Positions 34,474 through 43,809 of a stretch of 64,000 bases of DNA are shown here, piece after piece. The stretch lies in the NCBI GenBank assembly GCA_032718475.1, contig JAUCBJ010008837.1, positions 1 through 64,000 of the forward strand, read 5' to 3'. Source of the stretch: Nemertoderma westbladi. Lineage: Eukaryota > Xenacoelomorpha > Nemertodermatida > Nemertodermatidae. The notes under the pieces are model-generated. The model did not search any database and was not told the DNA's origin. It saw nothing but the letters and a program-made list of their open reading frames with translations. Each line of letters opens with the position of its first letter. The first letter of the stretch is position 1. Made by a program: the position numbers and the translations under genes.

Positions 34474-34857
34474 ATGAATAGACTTGTGCAGAAATATCGT
34501 AACGAACTGGAATTTCTACGCAGCGCTACCCCTCAACAAAGAACTTATTTTATTAACCATACCGCCAGTAACGAATTAATACGGCTCATTGTAAATACTG
34601 CATTAAATGTTCTAAAAGGTAATGTACAATTGACCCCACATTCATTTAGAAATATTCGCCGCTATAAGAAGGTATTGAAATCACTCAACCGTAAAACAAA
34701 AAATATATCAAGTTACAGAAAAAAGTTAAGCAATCAATCTGGAGGCATACTACCGTTTCTAATACCCTTACTCGGCATTGGTGTGAAACTTGCCGCGAGT
34801 GCTGGTGCCGCGGCCGCGGGGGCTGCTATTGCGAAAAAAATTAACCGTGGACGGTAG
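34474..34857 (+). CDS. Small basic protein with hydrophobic C-terminus (possible membrane-active virion protein)
   Basis: 127 residues. The N-terminal 90 are basic and helical. The end has SGGILPFLIPLLGIG then an Ala-rich stretch and KKINRGR. A Gly-Gly before a hydrophobic segment resembles the processing and membrane-lytic peptides of minor virion proteins in Polintons and adenoviruses. The gene sits between ATPase and integrase. Family assignment is tentative. Confidence 0.6.
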   Translation: MNRLVQKYRNELEFLRSATPQQRTYFINHTASNELIRLIVNTALNVLKGNVQLTPHSFRNIRRYKKVLKSLNRKTKNISSYRKKLSNQSGGILPFLIPLLGIGVKLAASAGAAAAGAAIAKKINRGR

Positions 34858-34863
34858 GTAATA

Positions 34864-35034
34864 ATGGTTAAAACGGGAGTAACATTTAGAAAATTATATT
34901 TAGTATCGAGTAAACCGTTAGCTGCTGATTTAAAACCACAAGATATACCTAGAGTAAATACTACAAAAAGAAAACCCTTTAAAACATCAACTTCGAAGAA
35001 AATAATTAAAAAATTTCAGTTGTTCTTACGGTGA
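34864..35034 (+). CDS. Very small basic protein (56 residues)
   Basis: ATG at 34864, six bases after the previous stop, TGA at 35032. Lys-rich (11 or more Lys), with KRKPFK and SKKIIKK segments. The tight spacing supports a real gene. A DNA-condensing or core protein like the small basic adenovirus core peptides is possible but unproven. Confidence 0.5.
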   Translation: MVKTGVTFRKLYLVSSKPLAADLKPQDIPRVNTTKRKPFKTSTSKKIIKKFQLFLR

Positions 35035-35085
35035 TGCCCTTTATAAGAGATTTGAATATACATATTACTTGTGGTTGTCGAAAAG

Positions 35086-36177
35086 ATGCCTCGCAAGATG
35101 AAACCGATTTTAAGCCGAAGCTTAGACAAAAAACTGTTAAGAATTTATTTAGATCCTTCATCCCCTGCGGGATTTGCAAGTGTTGCAAAATTAGCAAAAG
35201 CTGCAAACATCAAACCGGCGCAAGCCCAGCAATGGTTGAGCGGACAAAAGACATACACCCTTCACGCTCCACATAGACAACATTATCCAACATCTAAAAT
35301 ATTTACGGGAGGCATAAAAGATATATATATGATAGATCTGGTGGATATGCAGCAATATAAGTCGCAAAATAATAATTATAACTATATATTAACGTGCATT
35401 GATGCCTTCAGTCGGCTTGCTTTTGGCTATGCTATGAAAACAAAAAAGGGTGTTGAAATTATTAGTATATTGCAAAAAATATTCCAGAAAGGAAAACCAA
35501 ACAGAATCGCCACGGATCAAGGTTCTGAGTTTCTAAATAAATCTGTAAGGAAATATTTAGATACGTTAGGTATACAGTATTACGTAATGTATTCTGTGAA
35601 TAAGGCGGCTATTGTCGAGAGATTTAACAGAACCTTAAAAACAAAGATGTTCAAAATTTTCACGCAAAGGGGAAATAATATTTGGATAAAAATTTTACCT
35701 AAGCTTATCTCGGCTTATAATAGGTCGTATCATAGAACAATACAAATGACACCTATTGAAGTTAATAAATTTAATGAAACTGAATTAATGAATAGATTAT
35801 ATGGGAAATATAGACAGATAAATCACAAGAAAATAAAATTTAAAGTTGGAGATACAGTACGATTATCTATTGCTCGTACTGCTTTTGCTAAAGGCTATCG
35901 AGAACAATGGACACGTGAATTATTTATTATTCATCGGGTCAGGTTGGATAGAGTACCAGCGGTAATGTTCGATATTAAGGACAGCACCGGAGCTATAATA
36001 AAGGGCTCATTTTATTCTCACGAACTTCAAAAGGTCCACCCGAATAATAATATTTATCTAGCAATTGACAAAAAAAATATTGGCAAACTTAAAGAACGTG
36101 TACGCAATGGGAAGAAAGAATATTTAGTCCGATTCATCGGATCCAAGAAACAGTCCTGGGTACAGCATATTCAATAA
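35086..36177 (+). CDS. Polinton integrase with chromodomain-like tail
   Basis: Retroviral-type (rve) integrase; an upstream GTG at 35071 would add five residues, but the ATG at 35086 is preferred. Counting from the ATG: catalytic Asp in YMIDLVDM (84 or 87), Asp in ATDQGSEF (144) and Glu in VERFNRTLK (178). An SH3-like segment follows (FKVGDTVRLS), then NGKKEYLVRFIGSKKQSW at the C-terminus, matching the chromodomain found in many Polinton integrases. The enzyme inserts the element and generates 6-bp duplications. The frame is intact, so it could also have mobilised defective relatives such as Polinton A, if it recognises their ends. Confidence 0.92.
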   Translation: MPRKMKPILSRSLDKKLLRIYLDPSSPAGFASVAKLAKAANIKPAQAQQWLSGQKTYTLHAPHRQHYPTSKIFTGGIKDIYMIDLVDMQQYKSQNNNYNYILTCIDAFSRLAFGYAMKTKKGVEIISILQKIFQKGKPNRIATDQGSEFLNKSVRKYLDTLGIQYYVMYSVNKAAIVERFNRTLKTKMFKIFTQRGNNIWIKILPKLISAYNRSYHRTIQMTPIEVNKFNETELMNRLYGKYRQINHKKIKFKVGDTVRLSIARTAFAKGYREQWTRELFIIHRVRLDRVPAVMFDIKDSTGAIIKGSFYSHELQKVHPNNNIYLAIDKKNIGKLKERVRNGKKEYLVRFIGSKKQSWVQHIQ

Positions 36178-36429
36178 GCTTAGGTTTATACTGTATATTA
36201 ATTCATTTTGGTCGCATATGACCGTAATTAATCAATAATATTAACTCGAATGATATTACTATATCTATAGTTCATCCGCTTTAAATAAAGCCAGTAAAAT
36301 ATTGATCCCACGCATATACTGTAGAAGATGCTGGCAATGAACGTGGTCACAGATGTCTATAATTTAACATTATACTGTATGTACAAAGGAGTCAAGTAGA
36401 GAGAGCGAGCTTAAATAATAATAATAATA

Positions 36430-37302
36430 ATGGCCACAGATACATATATCACTCTACTTTCAGATAGCTCATTGAACACTTATCCCAATAATAATCCTAG
36501 TGAGTTTACTGTTGATTTAGCCGAAGAATTATATATTGGTCCAAATGCCAAAATTGGACTTGCCGAACTTCAATACCAAGCAACATACAGTAATATTACG
36601 CTGCAAACTCAAATTTCGCTGTCAATCGGGGTAGATGCAAAAGATGCCAAATTATATAGTTTATTTCCTGGTATGCATAACTCTATTCAAGTGATTATTG
36701 ATGATATAAATAAACTGTTTAATTCTGAAGCGAAATATAGAGATTTCGAATTCATTTTTAATACAAATAATTCTAGAATTAAATTTAAATTTCCTAAAAA
36801 GTTGAAAAAAATACAATTAAGTCCACGCGGCGATTTAATACAAATTCTAGGCTTAAAACCGTTATTGGATCGGAATCATCTGGATATTCCGAATTGGGAT
36901 ATATACAGTACCACTACAGTAGATGAATTAAGCAATATAGAACAGCCGATATTAATTTTAAATTATAGCGGGCCAAAAATTTCGGAAATCGGCATTTTAG
37001 ATTTTCCAGCTCCCACAAATATAACACGTAATAAAGACACTATCTTTATATACACAGATATTATTAAGAGCTCATTTGTTGGCGATGCTTTAGCTCCGCT
37101 CTTAAGAACCTGCCCTTTAACGCAATTAAATCGAAAATATATTAATCACGAATACGAGAGCATTTGCTATTTCCCATTGTTGAATAAAAAACTAAAAACA
37201 ATCTTAATTACTTTACGTGACGGCCAAGGCCAATTAATTAACTTCAGCGGAGGTCGCACTGTTATAACACTTAAGTTAATACGGGGTGGCGGTGATGGAT
37301 GA
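36430..37302 (+). CDS. Capsid-associated protein 1 (penton/minor capsid-like)
   Basis: 290 residues. The N-terminus TYITLLSDSSLNTYPNN followed by PSEF resembles the next gene's start (EFYVRLPSNSCPIDFPRN then ASNY), so the two are distant paralogues. This start is typical of a Polinton structural protein family. The body is strand-rich with no membrane segment. One of the two is likely to be the minor capsid (penton) protein. It overlaps the next gene by 8 bp. Confidence 0.6.
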   Translation: MATDTYITLLSDSSLNTYPNNNPSEFTVDLAEELYIGPNAKIGLAELQYQATYSNITLQTQISLSIGVDAKDAKLYSLFPGMHNSIQVIIDDINKLFNSEAKYRDFEFIFNTNNSRIKFKFPKKLKKIQLSPRGDLIQILGLKPLLDRNHLDIPNWDIYSTTTVDELSNIEQPILILNYSGPKISEIGILDFPAPTNITRNKDTIFIYTDIIKSSFVGDALAPLLRTCPLTQLNRKYINHEYESICYFPLLNKKLKTILITLRDGQGQLINFSGGRTVITLKLIRGGGDG

Positions 37303-38152
37303 GTTCTACGTTAGACTACCAAGTAATTCCTGTCCGATTGATTTTCCCCGCAATAGCGCTAGTAATTATCAGATAAATTTCCACGGCGCCTTACCTATAA
37401 ATCCAAACGAAAACTGGGTGGTAGGTATAAAAAGTATATTTTACTTAGCAACGTTGCCGTCCATGTATAACAATGTAGAGAATGTTATTTTATTAAAAAA
37501 AGGGAAAAAAATTTTTGAGGATACACTTCCATCTGGTTTATTCTACAGTATCAACGACATTATAGATTATTTTAACACGGGGACATTGAAAGATAAATTA
37601 CAAATAGTTGAAAATACTCAGCAAAATAGATTGCAATTTATTTTAGGGAAAACTGTGCGAGAGTTATTTATAGGTCAACAATTAGCCTATTATTTTGGAA
37701 TTACTGAAAATAATCTCGGCGCGAATTTAAATCCAAATTTTAAAATTATTTTGAAGACGAAAAATAATATAAAGGGTTATTTAATAAAGGTTATCGGAAA
37801 TGGAGAAAAAGCTTACCAGATGGTATTTTTATGCCCTCAACCGCCCAACTCTATTCCAGAACCTAAATCGAACATGTACGTGACTACTAATATAATTGAA
37901 AATCAATATATTAATGACTTTGGTTTAGCTTTACTTCGTCGTGTTGCGATACCTGATGATGTGAAATATGGTAGCGTAATAAATAAAGAATTTGTCAAGG
38001 ATACAATTCATTATATCCCTGTAAAAAAATCATATAAGATAACATACATTCATATTGAAATAACAGACAAAGAAGGAAAAGATTTGAATTTTGAATACGG
38101 GACAACATCTATTACATTACACTTTAAACGAATAAATTCAAATGGATTCTGA
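37295..38152 (+). CDS. Capsid-associated protein 2 (penton/minor capsid-like)
   Basis: 285 residues from the ATG at 37295, which overlaps the stop of the previous gene. Shares the N-terminal pattern described for capsid-associated protein 1, and both end in a strand-rich segment around I-T-L-K/H. Its position just before the basic virion protein and major capsid gene supports a structural role. Confidence 0.6.
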   Translation: MDEFYVRLPSNSCPIDFPRNSASNYQINFHGALPINPNENWVVGIKSIFYLATLPSMYNNVENVILLKKGKKIFEDTLPSGLFYSINDIIDYFNTGTLKDKLQIVENTQQNRLQFILGKTVRELFIGQQLAYYFGITENNLGANLNPNFKIILKTKNNIKGYLIKVIGNGEKAYQMVFLCPQPPNSIPEPKSNMYVTTNIIENQYINDFGLALLRRVAIPDDVKYGSVINKEFVKDTIHYIPVKKSYKITYIHIEITDKEGKDLNFEYGTTSITLHFKRINSNGF

Positions 38153-38702
38153 TTTATTTCAAAGATACAGTAAACCTCAATATGGGGGTTCAGACTCTAA
38201 TCTTGCTGTTTTTAAAGGCGGAAGAAGTACCAGAGGCTCGACGCAAGTTCCTGTTTTTCGTGGTGGTTCATATATTGACCCTTACGGTCAACAAATTGGC
38301 ACATTTGGTCCAAACTTAAAACAACGTCGTTTTCAGCGTTATCGTAGGGGTATGCGGGCAAATCAACACGGAGAAGGTATATTTACAGACGCTTTATCTA
38401 CATTGAAAAAATTTGGTAAGCCATTAGCTAAAAAAGTTTTACAGAAAGCTTTACCATTTACCACAAAATTTATGAGACAACACGTAATACCAAAAGGTAA
38501 GCGGGTCTTACATCAGCAGGCTAATACGGTTATTAATAAAGCATTAAATAAAATGAAACCGTCAACAAGGTCGGTTGTAGAAAAAGTTTATAGAGATTTA
38601 AAGCGACCCGCTAGACCAATGTCTATGAACATACATCATCGACGTAGTAAAAAGAGAAATATAAAAGGCAAACTGAAACACTGCGAAAAAAGTATTTTTT
38701 AA
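38142..38702 (+). CDS. Basic Gly-rich virion protein (pVI/PX-like)
   Basis: 186 residues, strongly basic, overlapping the previous gene by 11 bp. It has Gly-Gly pairs (QYGGSDS, FKGGRS, FRGGSY), then HGEGIFTDAL, which resembles an adenain cleavage region before an amphipathic helix, and a basic tail (RRSKKRNIKGK). The next genes are the major capsid and the protease. A minor capsid or DNA-binding virion protein is most likely. Confidence 0.6.
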   Translation: MDSDLFQRYSKPQYGGSDSNLAVFKGGRSTRGSTQVPVFRGGSYIDPYGQQIGTFGPNLKQRRFQRYRRGMRANQHGEGIFTDALSTLKKFGKPLAKKVLQKALPFTTKFMRQHVIPKGKRVLHQQANTVINKALNKMKPSTRSVVEKVYRDLKRPARPMSMNIHHRRSKKRNIKGKLKHCEKSIF

Positions 38703-38704
38703 TA

Positions 38705-39964
38705 ATGTCAATTATTAAGGAATTAGATTTATTTTCTACACAGCCAATACAGACTGAATTTAAAGCAAAACATTATGAAACAATTTACCCCGTATCTAAT
38801 CTCAGAAGTGAATCTAGGGAGGTCACCTTCCTTGTACCCAGATCCAATGAATTCTATACGAAACTGCAAGACACGTTATTAATTACAAAATGTACAGTAC
38901 GTTGGGATAGACGACTTGAAAACTCCCATATTTATATGCTGAATTACCCAGCTGAAACTATGTGGAGTGATATTAAAATAGACCTTAATGAGAAGCAGGT
39001 TGAAAATAGCAATAACCATTATTTCTACAAGTCGTACTTATCCAATTTATTATTTACAACTTACGAGGATAAAAATTGGCTACTGGGTGCTGGTGGCTTT
39101 CATCAACCTTTATCTGAACACGGAAATGAAATTGATCCCGGCGCGCATCCTATTGCCGATGCCTTTAGTAAACAAATGCAATTTGTAAGTGGATTGACGA
39201 TTGATTTTGATACTGAAACTAAAATAATACAACCTGGGTATGATTTAAGAATGCATTTTAGAAAAGTATCAAATTCGTTTATTTTTAAAATCACTCCAAA
39301 CGCAAACGCCGTGACAAATCTTCGACTAGAATTAGATGAAATAAAAATTCTAATCCCTAGAATGGAGGTTAATCCAGTAATAGAAAGCAGTCACCTAAAA
39401 GGTTTAGAGAGCTACGATATTGAATATCAATTTCAAAAAAAGGAGGTGACAACATTTACTATTCCCGCTCAAACCACAAATTACACTCAAACAAACATAT
39501 TTGATGGTAAAAAACCCAAATTAGTTATTATTGGCTTCATAACAAATAACGCTTATTCGGGAGAATTAATTAGCAATCCCTTGAAATTTGAACATTTTAA
39601 CCTTAGACACGCGGAACTGATTGTAGACGGTCTTCCAGTAGGGGGTGTAATATACGAACCTAATTTTACAGATGGAACATATATTTTTGAGTATACTCAA
39701 TTAATGAAGAACATTAATACATATATTAACGGTTATGGGGGTAATAATATAGACCATGAAACCTACTTAGGTAATTGTCCCCTCCTATCCTGGGACCTAA
39801 TCGCCGACGGCTATGTTAGAGATCCGCAACCGTCGATATATACTAACGGTCAATTAAAATTAAGATTTGCCAAACCATTGGTTGAAACCATAAATGTAAT
39901 CGTTTTTAATATTTATGATCAATCATTAAGTTTAAATAGCAGGAAAGAAATACATATCGATTAA
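38705..39964 (+). CDS. Major capsid protein (hexon-like double jelly roll)
   Basis: 419 residues starting two bases after the previous stop. The N-terminus has ELDLFSTQPIQTEF, a pattern of Polinton/adintovirus major capsid proteins. The sequence is strand-rich throughout with no membrane segment or signal, and lies directly before the protease, as in other Polintons. It is somewhat short for the family. The double jelly-roll fold is inferred, not seen. Confidence 0.78.
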   Translation: MSIIKELDLFSTQPIQTEFKAKHYETIYPVSNLRSESREVTFLVPRSNEFYTKLQDTLLITKCTVRWDRRLENSHIYMLNYPAETMWSDIKIDLNEKQVENSNNHYFYKSYLSNLLFTTYEDKNWLLGAGGFHQPLSEHGNEIDPGAHPIADAFSKQMQFVSGLTIDFDTETKIIQPGYDLRMHFRKVSNSFIFKITPNANAVTNLRLELDEIKILIPRMEVNPVIESSHLKGLESYDIEYQFQKKEVTTFTIPAQTTNYTQTNIFDGKKPKLVIIGFITNNAYSGELISNPLKFEHFNLRHAELIVDGLPVGGVIYEPNFTDGTYIFEYTQLMKNINTYINGYGGNNIDHETYLGNCPLLSWDLIADGYVRDPQPSIYTNGQLKLRFAKPLVETINVIVFNIYDQSLSLNSRKEIHID

Positions 39965-39966
39965 GT

Positions 39967-40419
39967 ATGTTATCTACAGAGGACCTTGATATGTTTCCAG
40001 TGGGTGGTCACTATTTGGGCGCGTTTCCAGCTAATAAATTACCTAAATTAGATAATAATAAGCAGCAGGATTATGGCTTGATAGTAAATACCGATAAACA
40101 GCATCTGCCTGGGATTCATTGGATCGCGATATATATACGAGATAATGAGGCCGAAGTATTTGACTCGTTTGGACCAAAATATCCAAACAGATGCATCGAA
40201 AAATGGCTTGAGAAAAATTCCGCAAGGTGGCGTACTACACGCAAACAATTTCAAGACCCCAGGAGGACCACATGCGGTCTATACTGTCTCTATTACTTAG
40301 TAAATCGAATTGACACAAACTATCCAATGAGAGCATTTACAAATAATGTGGAAATCAATGAAATAATATTATATAAATGGCTTGTTAATTATTATAAATT
40401 AAACCAACAAACTTTGTAA
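39967..40419 (+). CDS. Adenain-like cysteine protease
   Basis: 150 residues, starting two bases after the capsid gene stop. The catalytic order His-Asp-Gln-Cys is visible: H51 in GIHWIAIY, D66 in EVFDSFG, Q96 in KQFQDP and C103 in TTCGLYCL. This is the virion maturation protease that cuts capsid precursors at Gly-Gly or Gly-x-Gly sites such as those in the basic virion protein. Shorter than adenovirus protease but complete for Polintons. Confidence 0.92.
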   Translation: MLSTEDLDMFPVGGHYLGAFPANKLPKLDNNKQQDYGLIVNTDKQHLPGIHWIAIYIRDNEAEVFDSFGPKYPNRCIEKWLEKNSARWRTTRKQFQDPRRTTCGLYCLYYLVNRIDTNYPMRAFTNNVEINEIILYKWLVNYYKLNQQTL

Positions 40420-40450
40420 TTAATTATTTAACTTTTGTTTATCAGATAAA

Positions 40451-41050
40451 ATGGATAATATTATTTTTGTTGATTTTCAATACTATAAGATAGACAATAA
40501 AGAGTATCCGGTAGTATTTAAAGAATTTGCAATATATGATTCTAATTACACCAAAACTAATGTAAAGACGTTTTTAATTAAAGGCCCGTCTAATATTAAG
40601 TTATCAGCTTTAGATGCAGCTCACGTAAACAATTTACGTGATATGACTTCTCACTTGCCCTGGAACTACGGGGACATTTCTCAAGACAACTTTAAAAAAT
40701 ATATGAAGAGACATTTAAAATATAAAAAAAATATTCATGTATTTGGGTTGATGAAGCGGGCAATATTAGTTTCCCAACTCGATGTTCTCGAGCCAAATTT
40801 GGTTGAGAAATTGGGAATATATAAGCAATATCACGATTATTTAACCCCATGCCGGTTCCACGACCGATTTACTACAGTGGAAAGTAAACGCTCGTTTCAC
40901 TTAAACATAAGGGATAACTGTCTGCGATACTGCTCAGCAAAACGTGTTGGCGGGTATGAGGCTCTACACTTTTTCATGAGAAAGCGTTTAACTGCGGCTG
41001 ATGATGATGATAAACAGAAAGAAATAACTGCGGTGGAAGATGTACTGTAG
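40451..41050 (+). CDS. Possible RNase H-fold protein (unknown function)
   Basis: 199 residues. The start IIFVDFQYYKI then VVFKEFAIYD and a later LPWNYGDI resemble a protein family common in arthropod genomes and mobile elements, with an RNase H/exonuclease-like first strand. The expected acidic pair is D-x-Q here, so nuclease activity is doubtful. A His/Cys-containing C-terminal part (CRFHDRF) follows. Last gene of the rightward block. Confidence 0.5.
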   Translation: MDNIIFVDFQYYKIDNKEYPVVFKEFAIYDSNYTKTNVKTFLIKGPSNIKLSALDAAHVNNLRDMTSHLPWNYGDISQDNFKKYMKRHLKYKKNIHVFGLMKRAILVSQLDVLEPNLVEKLGIYKQYHDYLTPCRFHDRFTTVESKRSFHLNIRDNCLRYCSAKRVGGYEALHFFMRKRLTAADDDDKQKEITAVEDVL

Positions 41051-41165
41051 GTTTACTCTAAGCATGTAATGTGATGGGATAATATAATTGTTTTAATGTC
41101 AATAAAAATAATAAAAACATTAAAATCTATTTTTTTATATCTCAGTTTACACACACACACACACA

Positions 41166-41256
<91 letters not shown>

Positions 41257-42139
41257 ACACACACACCCTGCACCTACCGGTAGCCGGCGGTTGTATCAGA
41301 GTTTAACTGTAGAACGACAGAATGGCCCCCGACAGCAACCACAGAGCTTTAGCGTTACCGGTACCGTACTTACTAATAATAAAATTAAATTAAGTTGAGA
41401 TGCGGGGTTTGTGAATACAGCATTAGAGGAGGCCTAGCTAACAATAGGGCTACTGGTACTGGCACGGTAGCACTCTTGTACCTGTATACTTGGATAGCGT
41501 AAGAGCATGCTGGTTTCTTTGATTTAAGGATTAGGCTATTACACTTGAATGCTTCCAATTTTCTGTTTACAACTTTAATTGGTCTAATCTACATTACTGC
41601 GTGCTACTGTTGCATAGGTAAGCCTATACAGCTATAGTTAACTTTATGCGGGGCCCTTTTTCGCATGTTGACCCAATATGGTTTACGGATAGGTAAGGTA
41701 CACCTTCATTCGGTTAGGTATATAGGCCTAATGACTACTCCTCAACTGAAAGCTGACTACCTCACAGACACAATAGGTGTAGTTAGGTACCGGTAGCGCT
41801 ATTGGACCTATAAAATCCCTCGCACTCTCTGTTACTAACTTTCAACATTCACTTTATGTTGTATGCTATACCGTTAACTTTTAGTCAGGAACCCCATCAT
41901 TCAACCAGTCATATAATGGCTCCACGCGGATACAATAGGTGTGGCCCGCAGTATACCTAACTAAGCCTATATAAAATCCACCCCATTCTCTGTTACTAAC
42001 ATTCACTCTATGTTGACGGGGGACTATATAAAACATAGTTAATTTATTTATGTTTAATAAATTTATAACAATAACTGATAGGCCTAACAATAACAATAAC
42101 AACAACCCTAAATTTATTACTGTATTAGGTCTATACTTT
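41051..42139. other. Convergent intergenic region of Polinton B
   Basis: Lies between the ends of the rightward and leftward gene blocks. It contains the CA microsatellite and two near-copies of a 165-bp segment (about 41770-41860 and 41935-42020), each with a TATAAAATCC box followed by CTCTGTTACTAAC and CACTTTATGTTG or CACTCTATGTTG. No protein gene is supported. Confidence 0.5.
41149..41266. repeat. CA dinucleotide microsatellite
   Basis: About 58 CA units with one TA and one TC interruption. Confidence 0.98.
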
Positions 42140-42526
42140 TTATAGTCCTATATGTGAGTCCTCCTGTAGAGTTTCCTCCATTACCGGTCTTTGCGTTGGT
42201 ATATTGAAGTGAAGTGTGTCATCTCTATCATTCTCCCAATTTTCGTTAGAAGCTGAGCTTCCCGATATTCGCGATGGTTGTATCTTTATAACTAGCGAGA
42301 AATCTTTTGAAATTTCAACTGTTGTTGGGGATAAAGGTAGACCATCTACCTGTACTTGACCAACTTCATATTCTATCGAAGTGAATCCAATCTCGAATTT
42401 TTTGTTAATATATCGTAACTCCATCTCAGCAATATTTGATGCAGTGAGATACGTTTCATCGCATGATTGTAATTCGATTTTTATACTACTTTTCAACTCA
42501 CGGTTATTGAAAAAGGCGAATGTCAT
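42140..42526 (-). CDS. Unknown 128-residue protein, leftward block
   Basis: Opens at an ATG at 42526 and ends in an acidic, disordered-looking tail. The first 85 residues look like an alternating-strand domain. Not recognised. Last gene of the leftward block, downstream of the TBP-like gene. Confidence 0.5.
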   Translation of the reverse strand: MTFAFFNNRELKSSIKIELQSCDETYLTASNIAEMELRYINKKFEIGFTSIEYEVGQVQVDGLPLSPTTVEISKDFSLVIKIQPSRISGSSASNENWENDRDDTLHFNIPTQRPVMEETLQEDSHIGL

Positions 42527-42629
42527 CTTCGAGTTGACAGTTGAGGTAAGTTGTCGTTGTCGTCGTCGTCGTCGTAACTAGGTACCGGTACTAGAAAGAG
42601 TATCTTTAAATTGAATAGGTACCGTAAGC

Positions 42630-42893
42630 CTACTGATATTTTTTTTTCTTTTGTTTAACAAAATTATAGTTCACACTGTCAGAAAAATTGAGTTTATATA
42701 TATTTTTGTAGAGGGTCGCAGATGTGTACATTACAAAATTCTCATAGTTAACAAAATGCATAACATAAACCTTTCCCATGCGGATTAGCGATATATGCTC
42801 TGATCGTTGTTCTATACTGAATGTAGGGAGATGCATAGCGGATGTTTTAATGATATGTACCGGTATACAGACTAGTAACAGATAGGATGGCAT
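42630..42893 (-). CDS. Doubtful 87-residue frame, leftward block
   Basis: Starts with a hydrophobic stretch (YLLLVCIPVHII) and ends in KQKKKK. It could be a small membrane protein, a degraded fragment or chance; no homologous frame was found in Polinton A. Confidence 0.25.
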   Translation of the reverse strand: MPSYLLLVCIPVHIIKTSAMHLPTFSIEQRSEHISLIRMGKVYVMHFVNYENFVMYTSATLYKNIYKLNFSDSVNYNFVKQKKKKYQ

Positions 42894-43278
42894 CGTCTTT
42901 GACTATGAATATCAGCACATACCCCTAATCTTTTCTCACTGAGCTTAGCGTTGCCTGCTGTATACTCGCACACTCATAAGTAACAGATGCGCTATTGTGG
43001 CTCACTCGTGAGCAACAATGCCAAGTTAGCTAGCCGCGGCTGCTGAGTATACTATGCCTACTTGAGTGTTACAAGAAACAATCTCGCTACTGAAGTTAAT
43101 TTCCCTCCTCAAACTAGTTGTTGATTTTAAAAAAATATTCATAAATTTCTTCTCCCTTCAATTTAATATATATATTTTACAGTAAAAATCTCCACCACCA
43201 AACAGCAACAACAATAAATTTCATTCGTACTAATTATATTTTACATCAAAAACTCCCACACCAAACAATAATAAATTA

Positions 43279-43809
43279 TTAACCAGCTTGGATAATAGGA
43301 TAATATATATGAAATTTAAACGGGGAACACATTAATGTACATTTACCAGTGTAGAAACAGCAAACAACAACAATATTATTTATTCTGACTTTACAGTTAT
43401 TGAATATTTCAGGGTCGTATGAAATTTCTAGTTTAACATTATCAAATATAACATAAAACCCGATATTGTTTATAAGTAACCTATAAATTACAGTATCGAT
43501 ACTAAAAATATAAGTACACAAATTGATTGATTTAAAAATCAAATTAATGTTTGTTTTTTCTAATATATGTTTTTTCACTTTATTAAAATTATATTTTCTA
43601 CCGAGAATTGTTATTCATCCATTTGTAAACATTAATATAGTTGCACCAAATACCTTATATATAAACTGATTAGGTTTGAGTACAATTTTACCATTCAATT
43701 GATTTTTTAATTCTTTCAAATTAAGTCCATAAATAATCTGCTTACAACTTATATTTTTATTTACTATTTGATAATTCATCATCAACACCATCGTCTTTTG
43801 GTTCTTCAT
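43279..43809 (-). pseudogene. TBP-like protein of Polinton B (one stop)
   Basis: Two open stretches in the same frame, 43809-43618 and 43578-43279, separated by a TGA at 43615-43617 and 12 further codons. The first has LKPNQFIYK then TILMFTNG, equivalent to LKPNMFIYK and IMLFPSG in Polinton A. The second has SYDPEIF (residues 53-59 of that stretch) and VVCCFYTGKCTLMCSP (71-86), the pattern of TBP repeat 2. The start overlaps the last 50 bp of polymerase B in another frame, so the two genes are tightly coupled. Overall similarity to the Polinton A gene is low, but order, length and motifs agree. It would bind TATA-like promoters if the TBP fold is right. Confidence 0.6.

Noticed and set aside
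41053-41398. Cys-Val or His-Thr repeat frames
   Set aside because: Translations of the CA microsatellite.
42630-42893. A third TBP-like repeat in the 87-residue frame of Polinton B
   Set aside because: A strand-strand-helix impression (ISLIRMGKVYVM) was noticed, but there is no P-E-L-F segment and no counterpart in Polinton A.
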